Source of the DNA: JAAYPI01 sp963668615
Lineage (GTDB): Bacteria; Bacteroidota; Bacteroidia; Bacteroidales; Paludibacteraceae
NCBI GenBank assembly: GCA_963668615.2
Contig: CAXXCL010000001.1
Span: forward strand, 248,001-312,000
Direction: 5' to 3'
Length of the DNA stretch: 64,000 bases
Shown here in pieces: positions 8,867 to 18,018 of the stretch. Each line of letters begins with the position of its first letter. The stretch's first letter is position 1. The notes beneath the pieces were generated by a model, which was given only the letters and a program-made list of their open reading frames with translations, was not told the origin of the DNA and made no database searches. The position numbers and the translations under genes are program-made.

Positions 8867-10198
8867 TTACAAGAGGTCTTCAGGTAAAATTTTAGATGTC
8901 TTTGCTCCTAATTGTTTCATCTTTTCTGCCGTAACAAAAACATTTCCAGCTCCTGTTTGCATTTTCTTAATAGCATCATTATAAGAAACACCCGCCCTAT
9001 CTATATTATTTTTCACCTTGACAAGGTCTTCAATACAACCCGCAAGTTTGTCGTATAAAGCACCGCCCAAACGAGCTATTTCTTGTGCATTTTTTGTCTG
9101 ATTTTCTTGTTTCCAAATGGAAGCAATTGTTCGCAAAGTAGCCAGCAGTGTGGTCGGACTAACAATCACAATTTTCTTATCCCAAGCATAAGAAAACAAA
9201 TCAGCATCAGTTTGTACAGCAACCGAGAAAGAACCTTCAATAGGTAAAAACATCAAGACAAAATCAGGGGTATTGAGAGATGGGGAATTTTGATAGCATT
9301 TTTCGCTAAGTTCTTTCACATGCTTGCGAAGAGACTCAACATGCCTTCTCAACGAAGCATCTTTCTCATCGTCTTCTGCACTTATAAATTGTTCGTAAGC
9401 AACTAAAGAAACTTTCGAATCGACTATAATATGCTTATTATCAGGTAAATGAATGATAACGTCTGGACGATAGATTTGTCCACGATCTCCATCCACTACC
9501 TCTTCTCGGGTATATTCTTGGTCTTTCCTTAAGCCCGAACGCTCCAATACTCTTTCCAAAATAACTTCGCCCCAATTACCTTGCTTCTTTACATCTCCCT
9601 TTAAGGCCTTGGTCAAATTGTTGGCTTCTTCACTAATTCGGCCATTCAATTCGGTTAGTTTTTTGACTTCAGCACTCAGATTAAGCTTATCACGCAACTC
9701 CTTTTCATAAGTTTCTCCCACAGTTTTCTCAAAGGTGGTAATTTTTTCTTTCAAAGGATTCAGTATCTCACTCAAATTCTTATGATTAGCCTCGGCAAAC
9801 TCCACAGAATTCTGTTTCAATATTCGATTAGCGATGTTTTCAAACTCTTTGGTAAATTGCTCTTGTAACTCCGTTAACTCTTTTTTTTGCGTAGCTAATT
9901 TTTCCGCCAAATTTTCATTATGTGTTTCTAAAACAGCTACTTGCGAGAATAGTTTTTGTGCGGTTTCTGTTTCAACAGCCATTTTACCCAACAGCTCTCT
10001 ATATTGCTCTTCTTTTTGTTTTAATCTTTCTATTAAAACAGATTTTTCATTTTCAAGAGAAGACAATGCGTTTGACAAAAAAACATCTTTCTGAGCCAAA
10101 GCATTTTTTTGCTTTTGTTCATAATATTTTTTTGCAACAAACAGTACCAACCCGAAAAATGCAAGTCCTGCTAGAATATAAATAAAAGGGTTCGACAT
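8867..10198 (-). CDS. rmuC: DNA recombination protein RmuC
   Basis: The 443-residue protein has an N-terminal membrane anchor (about 4-24), a long coiled coil rich in Glu, Lys and Gln (about 30-185) and the conserved RmuC nuclease-like domain (about 200-420, with GNWGEVILERVLE, YRPDVIIHLP and VDSKVSLVAYE). The domain is a distant restriction-endonuclease fold. RmuC limits certain DNA rearrangements and appears in phage-defence contexts, but the biochemical role is uncertain. It lies between the RHH-like gene (16 bases upstream) and tadA. Confidence 0.92.
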   Translation of the reverse strand: MSNPFIYILAGLAFFGLVLFVAKKYYEQKQKNALAQKDVFLSNALSSLENEKSVLIERLKQKEEQYRELLGKMAVETETAQKLFSQVAVLETHNENLAEKLATQKKELTELQEQFTKEFENIANRILKQNSVEFAEANHKNLSEILNPLKEKITTFEKTVGETYEKELRDKLNLSAEVKKLTELNGRISEEANNLTKALKGDVKKQGNWGEVILERVLERSGLRKDQEYTREEVVDGDRGQIYRPDVIIHLPDNKHIIVDSKVSLVAYEQFISAEDDEKDASLRRHVESLRKHVKELSEKCYQNSPSLNTPDFVLMFLPIEGSFSVAVQTDADLFSYAWDKKIVIVSPTTLLATLRTIASIWKQENQTKNAQEIARLGGALYDKLAGCIEDLVKVKNNIDRAGVSYNDAIKKMQTGAGNVFVTAEKMKQLGAKTSKILPEDLL

Positions 10199-10214
10199 CG
10201 TATTTTATTGTGGA

Positions 10215-10430
10215 TTAATCAAATAACGTAGGACTATCTTCTTCTAAACGCTTAATAACAGTAGTCATAAGTACCTCTCGCAAAAAGCGAGACTTATTTT
10301 TTACTTTGTACTTGGAAATATAAAATTCTACTGCATTCATTTCTTTATCATTAAGCATAAAAGCAACCCTATTTGTACGAGGTAAAGATTTTTGTTTAAC
10401 TTTGCCTATACGTTTTTCAGCTTTTTTCAT
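10215..10430 (-). CDS. Small basic protein with ribbon-helix-helix-like features
   Basis: The 71-residue protein is strongly basic at the N-terminus (MKKAEKRIGKVKQKSLPRTN), followed by a short strand (RVAFMLNDKE) and two helices, a pattern like MetJ/Arc/CopG-type DNA binders. It could regulate its own operon, but no operator is evident. I do not recognise a named family. It has its own promoter (10527-10534, minus strand) and is followed after 16 bases by rmuC, so it is probably the first gene of that unit. Confidence 0.6.
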   Translation of the reverse strand: MKKAEKRIGKVKQKSLPRTNRVAFMLNDKEMNAVEFYISKYKVKNKSRFLREVLMTTVIKRLEEDSPTLFD

Positions 10431-10526
10431 CCATTAAATATGTTGTTGTGATTAATGAAAAATCAATGTTGATTATCGTTCGTCCTTTTAAAAATTAGTA
10501 AAAAACTTATTATTTGGTATATCTTG

Positions 10527-10534
10527 CAAAGGTA
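10527..10534 (-). promoter_or_regulatory. -7 element upstream of the RHH-like gene and rmuC
   Basis: TACCTTTG on the minus strand fits the TAnnTTTG consensus about 97 bases before the start codon at 10430. The leader is long enough for a regulatory site, but none is recognisable. Confidence 0.5.
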
Positions 10535-10595
10535 CAATTCATTACAAAATAAAAAAAGTGGTTCTGACAAAAAAACCGAAGAAATGTAAAAAGAC

Positions 10596-10964
10596 ATGGC
10601 AAATCACAATAAATTAGGCAAAGAAGGCGAAAAAATAGCGACCGATTATTTACTAAAGAAGGGTTATTGGATTCGGCATTGTAATTGGAAAGCCGGCAAT
10701 TTGGAATTGGACATTGTTGCCGAAACAAAAGATTATCTGGTTGTTGTAGAGGTAAAAACACGCAGTACAGAATATTTTGAGCACCCCAAAGACGCTATCA
10801 ACAACGGAAAAATAAAACGAATTGTCCATGCTACAGAAGAATATATTTATCTATTTAATGTCAACAAAGAAGTTCGTTTTGATGTAATCGCTCTTTTGCC
10901 AAACAAAAATAACGGATATAAAATAGAGCATATAGAAGACGCTTTTTTACCACCGGTAAACTGA
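10596..10964 (+). CDS. yraN: YraN family (UPF0102) endonuclease-like protein
   Basis: The 122-residue protein shows the UPF0102 hallmarks: KLGKEGEKIATDYLLKKGY at the N-terminus, then NLELDIVAETKDYLVVVEVKT, where the D-x(n)-E-V-K arrangement matches a restriction-endonuclease-like active site. Family members are thought to act on DNA, but their job is unproven. It starts a plus-strand run with the YjbR-like gene seven bases downstream. Confidence 0.85.
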   Translation: MANHNKLGKEGEKIATDYLLKKGYWIRHCNWKAGNLELDIVAETKDYLVVVEVKTRSTEYFEHPKDAINNGKIKRIVHATEEYIYLFNVNKEVRFDVIALLPNKNNGYKIEHIEDAFLPPVN

Positions 10965-10971
10965 AAGTATC

Positions 10972-11325
10972 ATGAATATTGAAGAAATACGCGAATATTG
11001 CTTGACCAAGAAAGGGACTATAGAATGTTTTCCCTTTGATGGGGAAACGCTCGTTTTCAAGGTCAAGAACAAGATGTTCGTTTTGATTCCATTAGATGCG
11101 ATTCCGAAAACGATAGCTGTGAAATGTGACCCCGAAAAAGCCCTCGTTTTGCGTGAAAAATATGCTTGCGTATATCCTGCATGGCACATGAGCAAGAAGC
11201 ATTGGAACAGCATTTTAGTAGAAGATATGACTTCTAAAGAATTATTGAAGCAATGGATTGATGAATCGTACGAGTTAGTTGTAAAAAAATTAACAAAAAG
11301 GGAACAAGTAGACCTAAATTTGTAA
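10972..11325 (+). CDS. MmcQ/YjbR family DNA-binding-like protein
   Basis: The 117-residue protein matches the YjbR/CyaY-like fold family along its whole length, with the opening MNIEEIREYCLTKKGTIECF, the strand KMFVLIPLD and the typical KYACVYPAWHMSKKHWNSI region. The family has been linked to double-stranded DNA binding, but the role is unknown. It is seven bases after yraN and probably shares its transcript. dapB downstream has its own promoter. Confidence 0.8.
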   Translation: MNIEEIREYCLTKKGTIECFPFDGETLVFKVKNKMFVLIPLDAIPKTIAVKCDPEKALVLREKYACVYPAWHMSKKHWNSILVEDMTSKELLKQWIDESYELVVKKLTKREQVDLNL

Positions 11326-11364
11326 AAAAACAAATTTTATAAACCGCTTTTCACTACATATTTA

Positions 11365-11372
11365 ATATATTT
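11365..11372 (+). promoter_or_regulatory. -7 element of dapB
   Basis: TATATTTG fits TAnnTTTG. It lies inside the in-frame stretch upstream of the dapB ATG at 11416, which supports that ATG over an upstream start. Confidence 0.6.
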
Positions 11373-11415
11373 GCAGATTGTAGTTTATCTCTACAAAAGA
11401 ATCATACAGAATAAA

Positions 11416-12132
11416 ATGAAAATAGCATTAATCGGATACGGGAAAATGGGCAAAATAATAGAACAAGTAGCTATTGCCCGTGGACATGAAATAGTTAGTA
11501 AGATTGACATTGACAATCAAGATGATTTTAATTCTCCAGCCTTTAAAAGTGCTGATATTGCCATCGAATTTACAGCACCGGCTGTGGCCATTCAAAATTA
11601 CAAAAGGGCCTTTGCTTCAGGAGTTTCAGTAGTTTCCGGCACTACCGGTTGGACAGACAAAATAGAAGAAGTAAAAAGCATTTGCAACGAAAAAGAGCTG
11701 GCTTTCTTTTGGTCTTCTAATTTCAGTTTAGGCGTGAATGTGTTCTTTGCCATCAATAAATATTTGGCAAAAATAATGAACCAATTTCCTAATTACAATG
11801 TAGAAATGACAGAGATTCATCATACTCAAAAGTTAGATGCTCCAAGTGGCACAGCCATTACGTTAGCTGAAGATATTTTAGAGAACATTGATCGCAAATC
11901 AGCATGGGAACTTAATAATGAGTCTACTAAGGAGAAATTGGCCATACACGCTATCCGTGAAGGGCAAGTACCGGGAATCCATACGATAAAGTATGAATCC
12001 AATATTGATTCGATAAGCATTACACACGATGCCAAAAATCGCGAAGGATTCGCTTTGGGTGCAGTATTGGCAGCCGAATTCACTCGTGGCAAAAAAGGAT
12101 TTTTTGGCATGCAAGATTTGTTTAATTTTTAA
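11416..12132 (+). CDS. dapB: 4-hydroxy-tetrahydrodipicolinate reductase
   Basis: DapB reduces hydroxy-tetrahydrodipicolinate with NAD(P)H in lysine and diaminopimelate synthesis, feeding peptidoglycan. The protein starts MKIALIGYGKMGK, an intact nucleotide-binding glycine motif. The active-site block EIHHTQKLDAPSGTA is complete. The frame stays open 15 codons further upstream, but the ATG at 11416 gives the family's normal N-terminus and lies downstream of a -7 element, so 238 residues is preferred. It leads the dapB-lepB-wbqC-protease-recO run. Confidence 0.95.
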   Translation: MKIALIGYGKMGKIIEQVAIARGHEIVSKIDIDNQDDFNSPAFKSADIAIEFTAPAVAIQNYKRAFASGVSVVSGTTGWTDKIEEVKSICNEKELAFFWSSNFSLGVNVFFAINKYLAKIMNQFPNYNVEMTEIHHTQKLDAPSGTAITLAEDILENIDRKSAWELNNESTKEKLAIHAIREGQVPGIHTIKYESNIDSISITHDAKNREGFALGAVLAAEFTRGKKGFFGMQDLFNF

Positions 12133-12152
12133 ATAATCTAAAAACAGTAAAG

Positions 12153-13580
12153 ATGAGTCAAAATACAGAAGTAAAAAAGAAAAACTTGTTCCAAACATCA
12201 AAAAAGCAATGGATAAAAGCTTGCATTGCTTGTCTTTTATATATTTTGTTTATCGTTTGGGTAAACAATTTCTGGTGGTTGCTATTACTTCCGGTAATCT
12301 TTGATGTTTACATTACCAAAATCATTCCTTGGAGTTTTTGGAAAAAAACAAAAAATAGGCACTTGTTGAAAGTAGCGGAATGGACTGATGCAATCGTTTT
12401 TGCACTTATTGCTGTCTATTTTATCAACCTATTCCTTTTTCAGAATTACAAAATACCCTCTTCATCCTTAGAAAAGAGCTTATTAGTGGGTGATTTTTTA
12501 CTGGTTAGTAAGGTAAGTTACGGGCCTAGAATTCCGAATACCCCTTTGTCTTTCCCTTTGGCACAACATACTTTACCATGGCTCAATTGCAAATCGTATA
12601 TAGATTTTCCTCAATGGGATTACAGGCGACTAAAAGGGTTGGACTCTATAAAATCGCAAGACATTGTTGTATTTAACTTTCCTGCCGGAGATACGGTAAC
12701 AACAAAAGTTTCAAACCCTGATTATTACACCTTATGTCATGATTATGGACGAAGCTTCGTACGAAATAATCCCCAAACATTTGGAGAAATAATTTATCGC
12801 CCTGTAGATAGACGTGAAAATTACGTAAAACGCTGCGTCGGACTACCGGGAGAGACGCTTGAGGTGAAGAGCAATCACGTTTACATCAATGGCAAAGCAC
12901 AAAAAGAAGCTTCCGGCATACAACTTTGTTACTGGGTAGAAACCGATGGGAGAAAAATTTCGGAAATGCAATTCAAACGAGTTGGAGTAAGCAAAGATGA
13001 CCAAACTTTCTTACTAAACAATATCCCAAATGGAGACCAAGCATTGGATTATTGCGGGTATGAACGCAACAATGTTGGTGTCCACAATCCGGTATACCGA
13101 TTACCTCTGACAAAAGAAGCACTAAATAAAATAAAAAATTTACCGAATGTCATTAATGTAAAATTGGATAACGGACTTATTTCCGGACAGACATTTCCAT
13201 TCGAGTACACCAATTGGACAAGAGACAATTACGGGCCTATTTACATTCCTCGAAAAGGAGTTAAGATTGCCATTAACATGAGAAATCTTCCTTTGTATAA
13301 AAGAGTTATAAAAAATTATGAAGGCAATAGTTTGGAAGTAAAAGACAGCGTAATTTACATTAATGGCAAAGTCGCCTCTTCTTATACATTCAAAATGAAT
13401 TATTATTGGATGATGGGAGATAACAGGCATAACTCAGCAGACTCTCGTTATTGGGGGTTCGTACCCGAAGACCACATTGTAGGAAAGCCTATATTTATTT
13501 GGTTATCACTGGACAAAGACGAAACATTCATCAATCAAGTAAGATGGAATCGGCTCTTTAAAATGGTTCACAAGAATTAA
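12153..13580 (+). CDS. lepB: Signal peptidase I, long Bacteroidota form
   Basis: The 475-residue membrane protease cleaves signal peptides on the outer face of the inner membrane. Hydrophobic segments lie at about 23-58 and 75-97. The Ser/Lys dyad is visible: Ser105 in IPSSSLEKSL and Lys227 in YVKRCVGLPGE, followed by the C-terminal MMGDNRHNSADSRYWGFVP box. The large insertion between the dyad and this box is usual for the phylum. It sits 20 bases after dapB. The abundance of exported proteins in this window fits the need for it. Confidence 0.94.
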   Translation: MSQNTEVKKKNLFQTSKKQWIKACIACLLYILFIVWVNNFWWLLLLPVIFDVYITKIIPWSFWKKTKNRHLLKVAEWTDAIVFALIAVYFINLFLFQNYKIPSSSLEKSLLVGDFLLVSKVSYGPRIPNTPLSFPLAQHTLPWLNCKSYIDFPQWDYRRLKGLDSIKSQDIVVFNFPAGDTVTTKVSNPDYYTLCHDYGRSFVRNNPQTFGEIIYRPVDRRENYVKRCVGLPGETLEVKSNHVYINGKAQKEASGIQLCYWVETDGRKISEMQFKRVGVSKDDQTFLLNNIPNGDQALDYCGYERNNVGVHNPVYRLPLTKEALNKIKNLPNVINVKLDNGLISGQTFPFEYTNWTRDNYGPIYIPRKGVKIAINMRNLPLYKRVIKNYEGNSLEVKDSVIYINGKVASSYTFKMNYYWMMGDNRHNSADSRYWGFVPEDHIVGKPIFIWLSLDKDETFINQVRWNRLFKMVHKN

Positions 13581-13585
13581 CAGTG

Positions 13586-14224
13586 ATGCAAAACATATTG
13601 CTTCCATCCGTTTATTTGGGTAATGTTCAATATTTTAGCAAGTTTATTCATTTTCCGATTATTCATATTGAACAACACTGTAATTACATAAAACAAACCT
13701 ACCATAACCGGTGCAAAATAGCCACCGCAAATGGTGTAATGCAATTGTCAATTCCAACAGAGAAGTCAAAAACGGAAAAGTGTAAAATCAAAGATATTCG
13801 GATTGCCACGAACGAAAATTGGCAATTAATACATTGGAGAGCAATTGAAGCGGCTTATAATTCGAGCCCATTTTTTGAGTATTACAAAGACGATTTGTTG
13901 CCATTTTACACAAAAAAATACGAATTTTTACTTGATTTTAACACCGAGATACAACAAGTCGTTTTAGAGCTGTTGGACATTGAGACAAAACCTTTATTAA
14001 CAGCCGAATACGAACATATTGTAACAAAGAACGAAATTGATTTTAGGGAACAAATTTCTCCGAAAAAAGAAATTGTTGATAAGTCCTTTGTTTCACAGCC
14101 CTACTATCAGATTTTCGAACATAAATTTGGTTTTTTACCCAATTTAAGTGTTATAGATTTACTCTTCAACATGGGAAATGAATCTTTACTTGTACTAAAA
14201 AAATGTTGCTCCTATGAAAAATAA
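13586..14224 (+). CDS. WbqC-like family protein
   Basis: The opening LPSVYLGNVQYFSKFIH and the block KATxNGVMQLSIP-type (here IATANGVMQLSIP) plus NWQLIHWRAIEAAYNSSPFFEYY are typical of the WbqC-like family, which has a Cys-protease/transglutaminase-related fold and is often found with surface polysaccharide genes. The true activity is unknown. A GTG three bases upstream (13583) is in frame, but the ATG at 13586 is a likelier start (212 residues). The 3' end overlaps the serine protease gene by 11 bases. Confidence 0.82.
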   Translation: MQNILLPSVYLGNVQYFSKFIHFPIIHIEQHCNYIKQTYHNRCKIATANGVMQLSIPTEKSKTEKCKIKDIRIATNENWQLIHWRAIEAAYNSSPFFEYYKDDLLPFYTKKYEFLLDFNTEIQQVVLELLDIETKPLLTAEYEHIVTKNEIDFREQISPKKEIVDKSFVSQPYYQIFEHKFGFLPNLSVIDLLFNMGNESLLVLKKCCSYEK

Positions 14225-16427
14225 AATTCTATTTTTAATAACATTTTGCATTAGCACACAATTGGTTTTCAGTCAGATACAGACGAATAGCGGGTCTCCT
14301 CTTCCCTTTCAAGGGGATAATAATGTTGCTAAAAAATCTCTTTTGGAGAAAAATACATCTTCAGATTTCTTCCAGAAAATTCCTTTCGATAGCATCTCCC
14401 AAACAAACTCCGAGAAAAACGGAAAATTCATTGTCGGCAAAAATTTTTCTGTTGATTATACACCCGAAAATTCAGGAACAACATTTATTACTGATGAGGG
14501 ACAATTTGTTTGGCGTTTGGGCATTTACTCTCCGGGTGCGGCTGCTATCGGGTTGGTTTTTTCAGAGTTTGAAATTCCGGAGGAAGGAAAATTATTTATT
14601 TACAACCCTGACCAAACTAATATTTTAGGAGCATTTACTAGCATTAACAATAACAGCAATAAGATTTTACCCATTTCTCCTCTTTCGGGAGACAGTATAA
14701 TAATTGAATACCAAGAACCTTGGAAATCAAAACTGCAAGCACAACTAAAAATAGGAAAGGTAAGTCATAACACATTGGACATTGCTACTAAAAACGTTTT
14801 GGGAACAGGTACTTTTGGAGCATCAGAAGCATGCAGCACACATGCTGCTTTTGTCGAAAAAGCAAAAGATATACGTAGGGCAACGTGTTTGTTGTATGTT
14901 ACAGGGAATACCTATACGTGGTTGGGCTCAGGGACACTTATCAATAATTCGGAAGGAAAGCCCTATTTACTCACAGCGGCACACAACGTAGACGAAACCG
15001 ATTGCGAAAAAACAATTATTAGTTATTTTAACTATGAGGTACCTGTCATTGACTCGCTCATAAGAGGATCGCAAGAGTTTACCCTCGGCGGAGCAACATT
15101 GATAGCCAGGGCATTCAATATCGACTTTGCCTTACTCGAATTAACTCAAATGCCACCTGTTGATTATCGTCCCTACCTAGCAGGATGGAATAGAGAAACA
15201 ACTGTTCCTGCACCCCTTATGGGAGTACAACACCCTGAAGGAGACATCAAACGAGTTTCTTTTGAGAATGACGTACCGGCAAATACGACTTACCCATATG
15301 AAGACTTGAAAGAAACGGTCTTAACCGACTCTCATTGGAAAATAAACAAATGGGATAAAGGGACAACGGAACCAGGTTCATCAGGTTCTGCTTTATTTGA
15401 CAATGACAATTTAATTGTTGGAGGGCTTACCGGGGGAGAATCGGAATGCAGTAATCCTATTCTGGATTATTATTTTCGTCTTAATAAAGCATGGGATTAT
15501 TATGCACTCTCGAGCAAACAATTAAAATGCTGGTTGGATTCTGATAACAGCAATGTTACAAAAATGGTGGGCAAAGACCCTTACGAATCAAATCCTTGCG
15601 TACGCATTAATAACATAAACGCCTCTGAAGAATTAGGGAAAGAATACATTGAAAATGGCAAAACAGGACTTTTATCAGGTCATAACGAATTACTATATAC
15701 TGAATTTGCGGAAAAATTTGTTAGAGATACAAATAGTTATTTATATGGCGTTTATATTGTTCCTGCTATTGGAAAAAGAGATGTCAATTCCAAAGTATAC
15801 GTCAAGGTCTATAATGGTACGGATGCTCCTGCAAACTTATTAACCTCTGTGGAATTTAATCCGAAAGAAATGAAATACCGTGCAACAGGTTTTTATTACG
15901 ATAACAAATCAACTTTCTTAGAAAAGGAAAACTACATTCGTTTTGAAAACCCGATATGTGTTGACAGCAGTTTTTTCGTATCCTACGAAATAACCTATGA
16001 AACCGTTGATTCGTTTGCAGTTTATATGGTAAACAACCGTAATATGAGTGTAACGAACACTGCTTATTATAAAAATGGAGACACGTGGAAACCGTTTACA
16101 GAACATCCCTATCGACCAATATCTACCTCGTTATGGATTGAGCCCGTATTGAAAAAAGACGATGGCACTTACATTTATGACCCACTGGCAGACGAAACCA
16201 GCACCGTTATTTACCCAAATCCATGCAATGACCATGTTACGGTGCACAATGTTGATGCAAAAGCTCGAACATATAAAATGTACGATTTGCAAGGCAAATT
16301 AGTGTTGCAAACGACAGGCTCCTCTATTTCTGTGAATATAAATACAAATAGATTGCCTATAGGCATTTATTTCTTGCGTATTACATCCGACAATACTCAC
16401 GAAACGCACAAAATAATAAAACAATAA
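14214..16427 (+). CDS. Secreted trypsin-like (lysyl endopeptidase-type) serine protease with T9SS sorting tail
   Basis: A signal peptide (about 1-21) precedes a pro-region, then a chymotrypsin-fold domain with a complete triad: His257 (LLTAAHNVD), Asp304 (NIDFALLEL) and Ser390 (EPGSSGSALF). Paired cysteines around the catalytic domain resemble bacterial lysyl endopeptidases. The last 75 residues (IYPNPCNDHVTVHN, YKMYDLQGKLVLQ, LPIGIYFLRI) are a clear type A T9SS C-terminal sorting domain. It is the second T9SS protease in the window. It overlaps wbqC by 11 bases and precedes recO, so it lies in a housekeeping run. Confidence 0.9.
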   Translation: MKNKILFLITFCISTQLVFSQIQTNSGSPLPFQGDNNVAKKSLLEKNTSSDFFQKIPFDSISQTNSEKNGKFIVGKNFSVDYTPENSGTTFITDEGQFVWRLGIYSPGAAAIGLVFSEFEIPEEGKLFIYNPDQTNILGAFTSINNNSNKILPISPLSGDSIIIEYQEPWKSKLQAQLKIGKVSHNTLDIATKNVLGTGTFGASEACSTHAAFVEKAKDIRRATCLLYVTGNTYTWLGSGTLINNSEGKPYLLTAAHNVDETDCEKTIISYFNYEVPVIDSLIRGSQEFTLGGATLIARAFNIDFALLELTQMPPVDYRPYLAGWNRETTVPAPLMGVQHPEGDIKRVSFENDVPANTTYPYEDLKETVLTDSHWKINKWDKGTTEPGSSGSALFDNDNLIVGGLTGGESECSNPILDYYFRLNKAWDYYALSSKQLKCWLDSDNSNVTKMVGKDPYESNPCVRINNINASEELGKEYIENGKTGLLSGHNELLYTEFAEKFVRDTNSYLYGVYIVPAIGKRDVNSKVYVKVYNGTDAPANLLTSVEFNPKEMKYRATGFYYDNKSTFLEKENYIRFENPICVDSSFFVSYEITYETVDSFAVYMVNNRNMSVTNTAYYKNGDTWKPFTEHPYRPISTSLWIEPVLKKDDGTYIYDPLADETSTVIYPNPCNDHVTVHNVDAKARTYKMYDLQGKLVLQTTGSSISVNINTNRLPIGIYFLRITSDNTHETHKIIKQ

Positions 16428-16434
16428 CTTGAGT

Positions 16435-17160
16435 ATGCTTTACAAAACGCAAGGCATCGTTCTTCATCATACTAAATACAACGATAACAACTACATTCTA
16501 CACCTTTTTACAGAAGAATTTGGGAAGGTCTCATACATTATCTATAACCCAAATAGCAAACGGGCAAAAGTAAAATCATCTTATATTCAACCATTTAGCA
16601 TTCTAGATATTGAGGTTGAACATCACCCTAAAAAAGACCTTCAGCAAATAAAGGAAGCTAAAATGCAATTTTTCGGGAATAATATTTTGAATAACCCGAT
16701 TAAAAGTTCTATCGTTCTATTTCTATCCGAAGTCCTGTATAAGTGCTTGTCCGAAACAGAAAAAGACACTGAGTTGTTTTCGTTCGTGAAAAATTCAATT
16801 CTCTCCCTAGAAGGAAACAATACCGATTATGCCAATTTTCATCTCGTATTTTTGTTACAACTTACCCATTTTTTTGGCTTCTACCCGAATGCAAAAACCA
16901 TCTGTAAAGGAGCATATTTTGATATGTTGAATGGCGTTTTTTGTGGTGAGCAACCATCACACAATCATTATCTCAACCGTTCAGAGAGTGATATATTCTA
17001 CAAATTACTGCAAGTCGATTATACAACCATGAAGAATTTGAAAATAAGCAGAGCCGAAAAGCAAATCTTATTACGTTACATGATGGAATTCTACCAATTA
17101 CATTTACAGACTCTGAATAAAATTAAATCCTTAGATGTCCTTCAGACAATTTTCGACTGA
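16435..17160 (+). CDS. recO: DNA repair protein RecO
   Basis: RecO helps load RecA during RecF-pathway repair. The 241-residue protein has the N-terminal OB fold (TQGIVLHHTKYNDNNYILHLFTE, then GKVSYIIYNPNSK) and the helical C-terminal domain. A TTG two codons upstream (16429) is in frame, but ATG at 16435 gives the normal N-terminus, MLYKTQGIVL. The zinc-site cysteines of some RecO proteins are not all present (only CKGAYFDMLNGVFCGE is seen), which is common in this phylum. Confidence 0.88.
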   Translation: MLYKTQGIVLHHTKYNDNNYILHLFTEEFGKVSYIIYNPNSKRAKVKSSYIQPFSILDIEVEHHPKKDLQQIKEAKMQFFGNNILNNPIKSSIVLFLSEVLYKCLSETEKDTELFSFVKNSILSLEGNNTDYANFHLVFLLQLTHFFGFYPNAKTICKGAYFDMLNGVFCGEQPSHNHYLNRSESDIFYKLLQVDYTTMKNLKISRAEKQILLRYMMEFYQLHLQTLNKIKSLDVLQTIFD

Positions 17161-17172
17161 TTAAGGGTAAAA

Positions 17173-17204
17173 TTTGTTACTCCCGACAAAAAAAACTACT
17201 TTTG
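17173..17204 (+). promoter_or_regulatory. Promoter of tRNA-Arg(CCT)
   Basis: TTTG at 17173-17176, a 20-base spacer and TACTTTTG at 17197-17204 form a textbook Bacteroidota promoter. The tRNA 5' end is 15 bases after the -7 element. Confidence 0.82.
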
Positions 17205-17218
17205 CAAACGAAATTTAT

Positions 17219-17290
17219 GCCTCCGTAGTTCAATGGATAGAACAAAAGTTTCCTAAACTTTAGATCCGGGTTCGATTCCCGGCGAAGGTA
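17219..17290 (+). tRNA. tRNA-Arg(CCT)
   Basis: The cloverleaf has D stem GTTC/GAAC, anticodon stem AAAGT/ACTTT, loop TTCCTAA with anticodon CCT, and T arm CCGGG-TTCGATT-CCCGG. The acceptor GCCTCCG/CGAAGGT pairs except for a C-A mismatch at positions 5-68 and a terminal G-T. The discriminator is A and no CCA is encoded. It reads rare AGG codons. Confidence 0.92.
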
Positions 17291-17366
17291 CTTTTCTCCT
17301 TCCCCTTTTTATTTTCAGAAATAATACAAAAACTTCTCAACAACGGCAATATTTAAAATATTCTTG

Positions 17367-17374
17367 TATTTTTG
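17367..17374 (+). promoter_or_regulatory. -7 element of the pentapeptide-repeat gene
   Basis: TATTTTTG fits TAnnTTTG, 27 bases before the start codon at 17401. Confidence 0.5.
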
Positions 17375-17400
17375 ATACAGATTAAAAAAAAATCAAGTCA

Positions 17401-17979
17401 ATGACATCAAAACTTCACGAAAAAAAAACTTTTGACAACATTGATTATTCAGACCAAAGTTTGAGTAAAAACGAATTCATTGACTGTAAATTCACAAATT
17501 GTGACTTTTCAAAAAGCAAACTGAACGATACCGATTTCATAAATTGCGACTTTACAAACTGCAATTTTTCTTTAGCCCTGTTACAAAACACAGGATTAAA
17601 GGATATCCGTTTTACAAAATGTAAACTGTTGGGCATTGACTTTAGTTGTTGCAATGATTTCTTGTTTACGGTAAATTTTCAAGATTGCATCCTTGATTAT
17701 TCGTCATTTTTTAAAAAGAAAATAAAAAACACAAAGTTCGTGAATTGCTCCATCAAAGAAGCCGATTTTGGAGAAGTAGACCTATCAATGTCGATGTTCG
17801 ACAATTGCGATTTACTTAATACCTCTTTTGTACAAACAAATCTTGAAAAAACTGATTTTCGCACCGCAAGAAATTATTCGATTGACCCTGAAATGAACCG
17901 AATGAAAAATGCTAAATTCTCGAATCTCGGTCTTGCGGGTTTATTGTACAAGTACTATCTCGACATTGAACTCATGTGA
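17401..17979 (+). CDS. Pentapeptide-repeat protein
   Basis: Nearly the whole 192-residue protein is built from five-residue repeats with a central Phe or Leu (FIDCK FTNCD FSKSK LNDTD FINCD and so on). These form a right-handed quadrilateral beta helix. Cysteine is frequent just before the next repeat. The C-terminal block, TDFRTARNYSIDPEMNRM, resembles the end of Qnr/McbG-type proteins. Those mimic DNA and protect gyrase from quinolones or microcins; that role is only a possibility here, since many pentapeptide proteins have other or unknown roles. It has its own promoter, and a methyltransferase gene follows after 39 bases. Confidence 0.85.
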   Translation: MTSKLHEKKTFDNIDYSDQSLSKNEFIDCKFTNCDFSKSKLNDTDFINCDFTNCNFSLALLQNTGLKDIRFTKCKLLGIDFSCCNDFLFTVNFQDCILDYSSFFKKKIKNTKFVNCSIKEADFGEVDLSMSMFDNCDLLNTSFVQTNLEKTDFRTARNYSIDPEMNRMKNAKFSNLGLAGLLYKYYLDIELM

Positions 17980-18018
17980 TTTCACAACCTATTGATTTTT
18001 AAATAATTAAAATACAAA

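Noticed and set aside
11371..11415. Upstream ATG extension of dapB
   Set aside because: The extra 15 residues do not match the family and a -7 element lies inside the stretch.
17260..17290. tRNA-Arg 3' end as an attachment site for an integrated element
   Set aside because: I found no second copy of the tRNA 3' end downstream and no integrase nearby.
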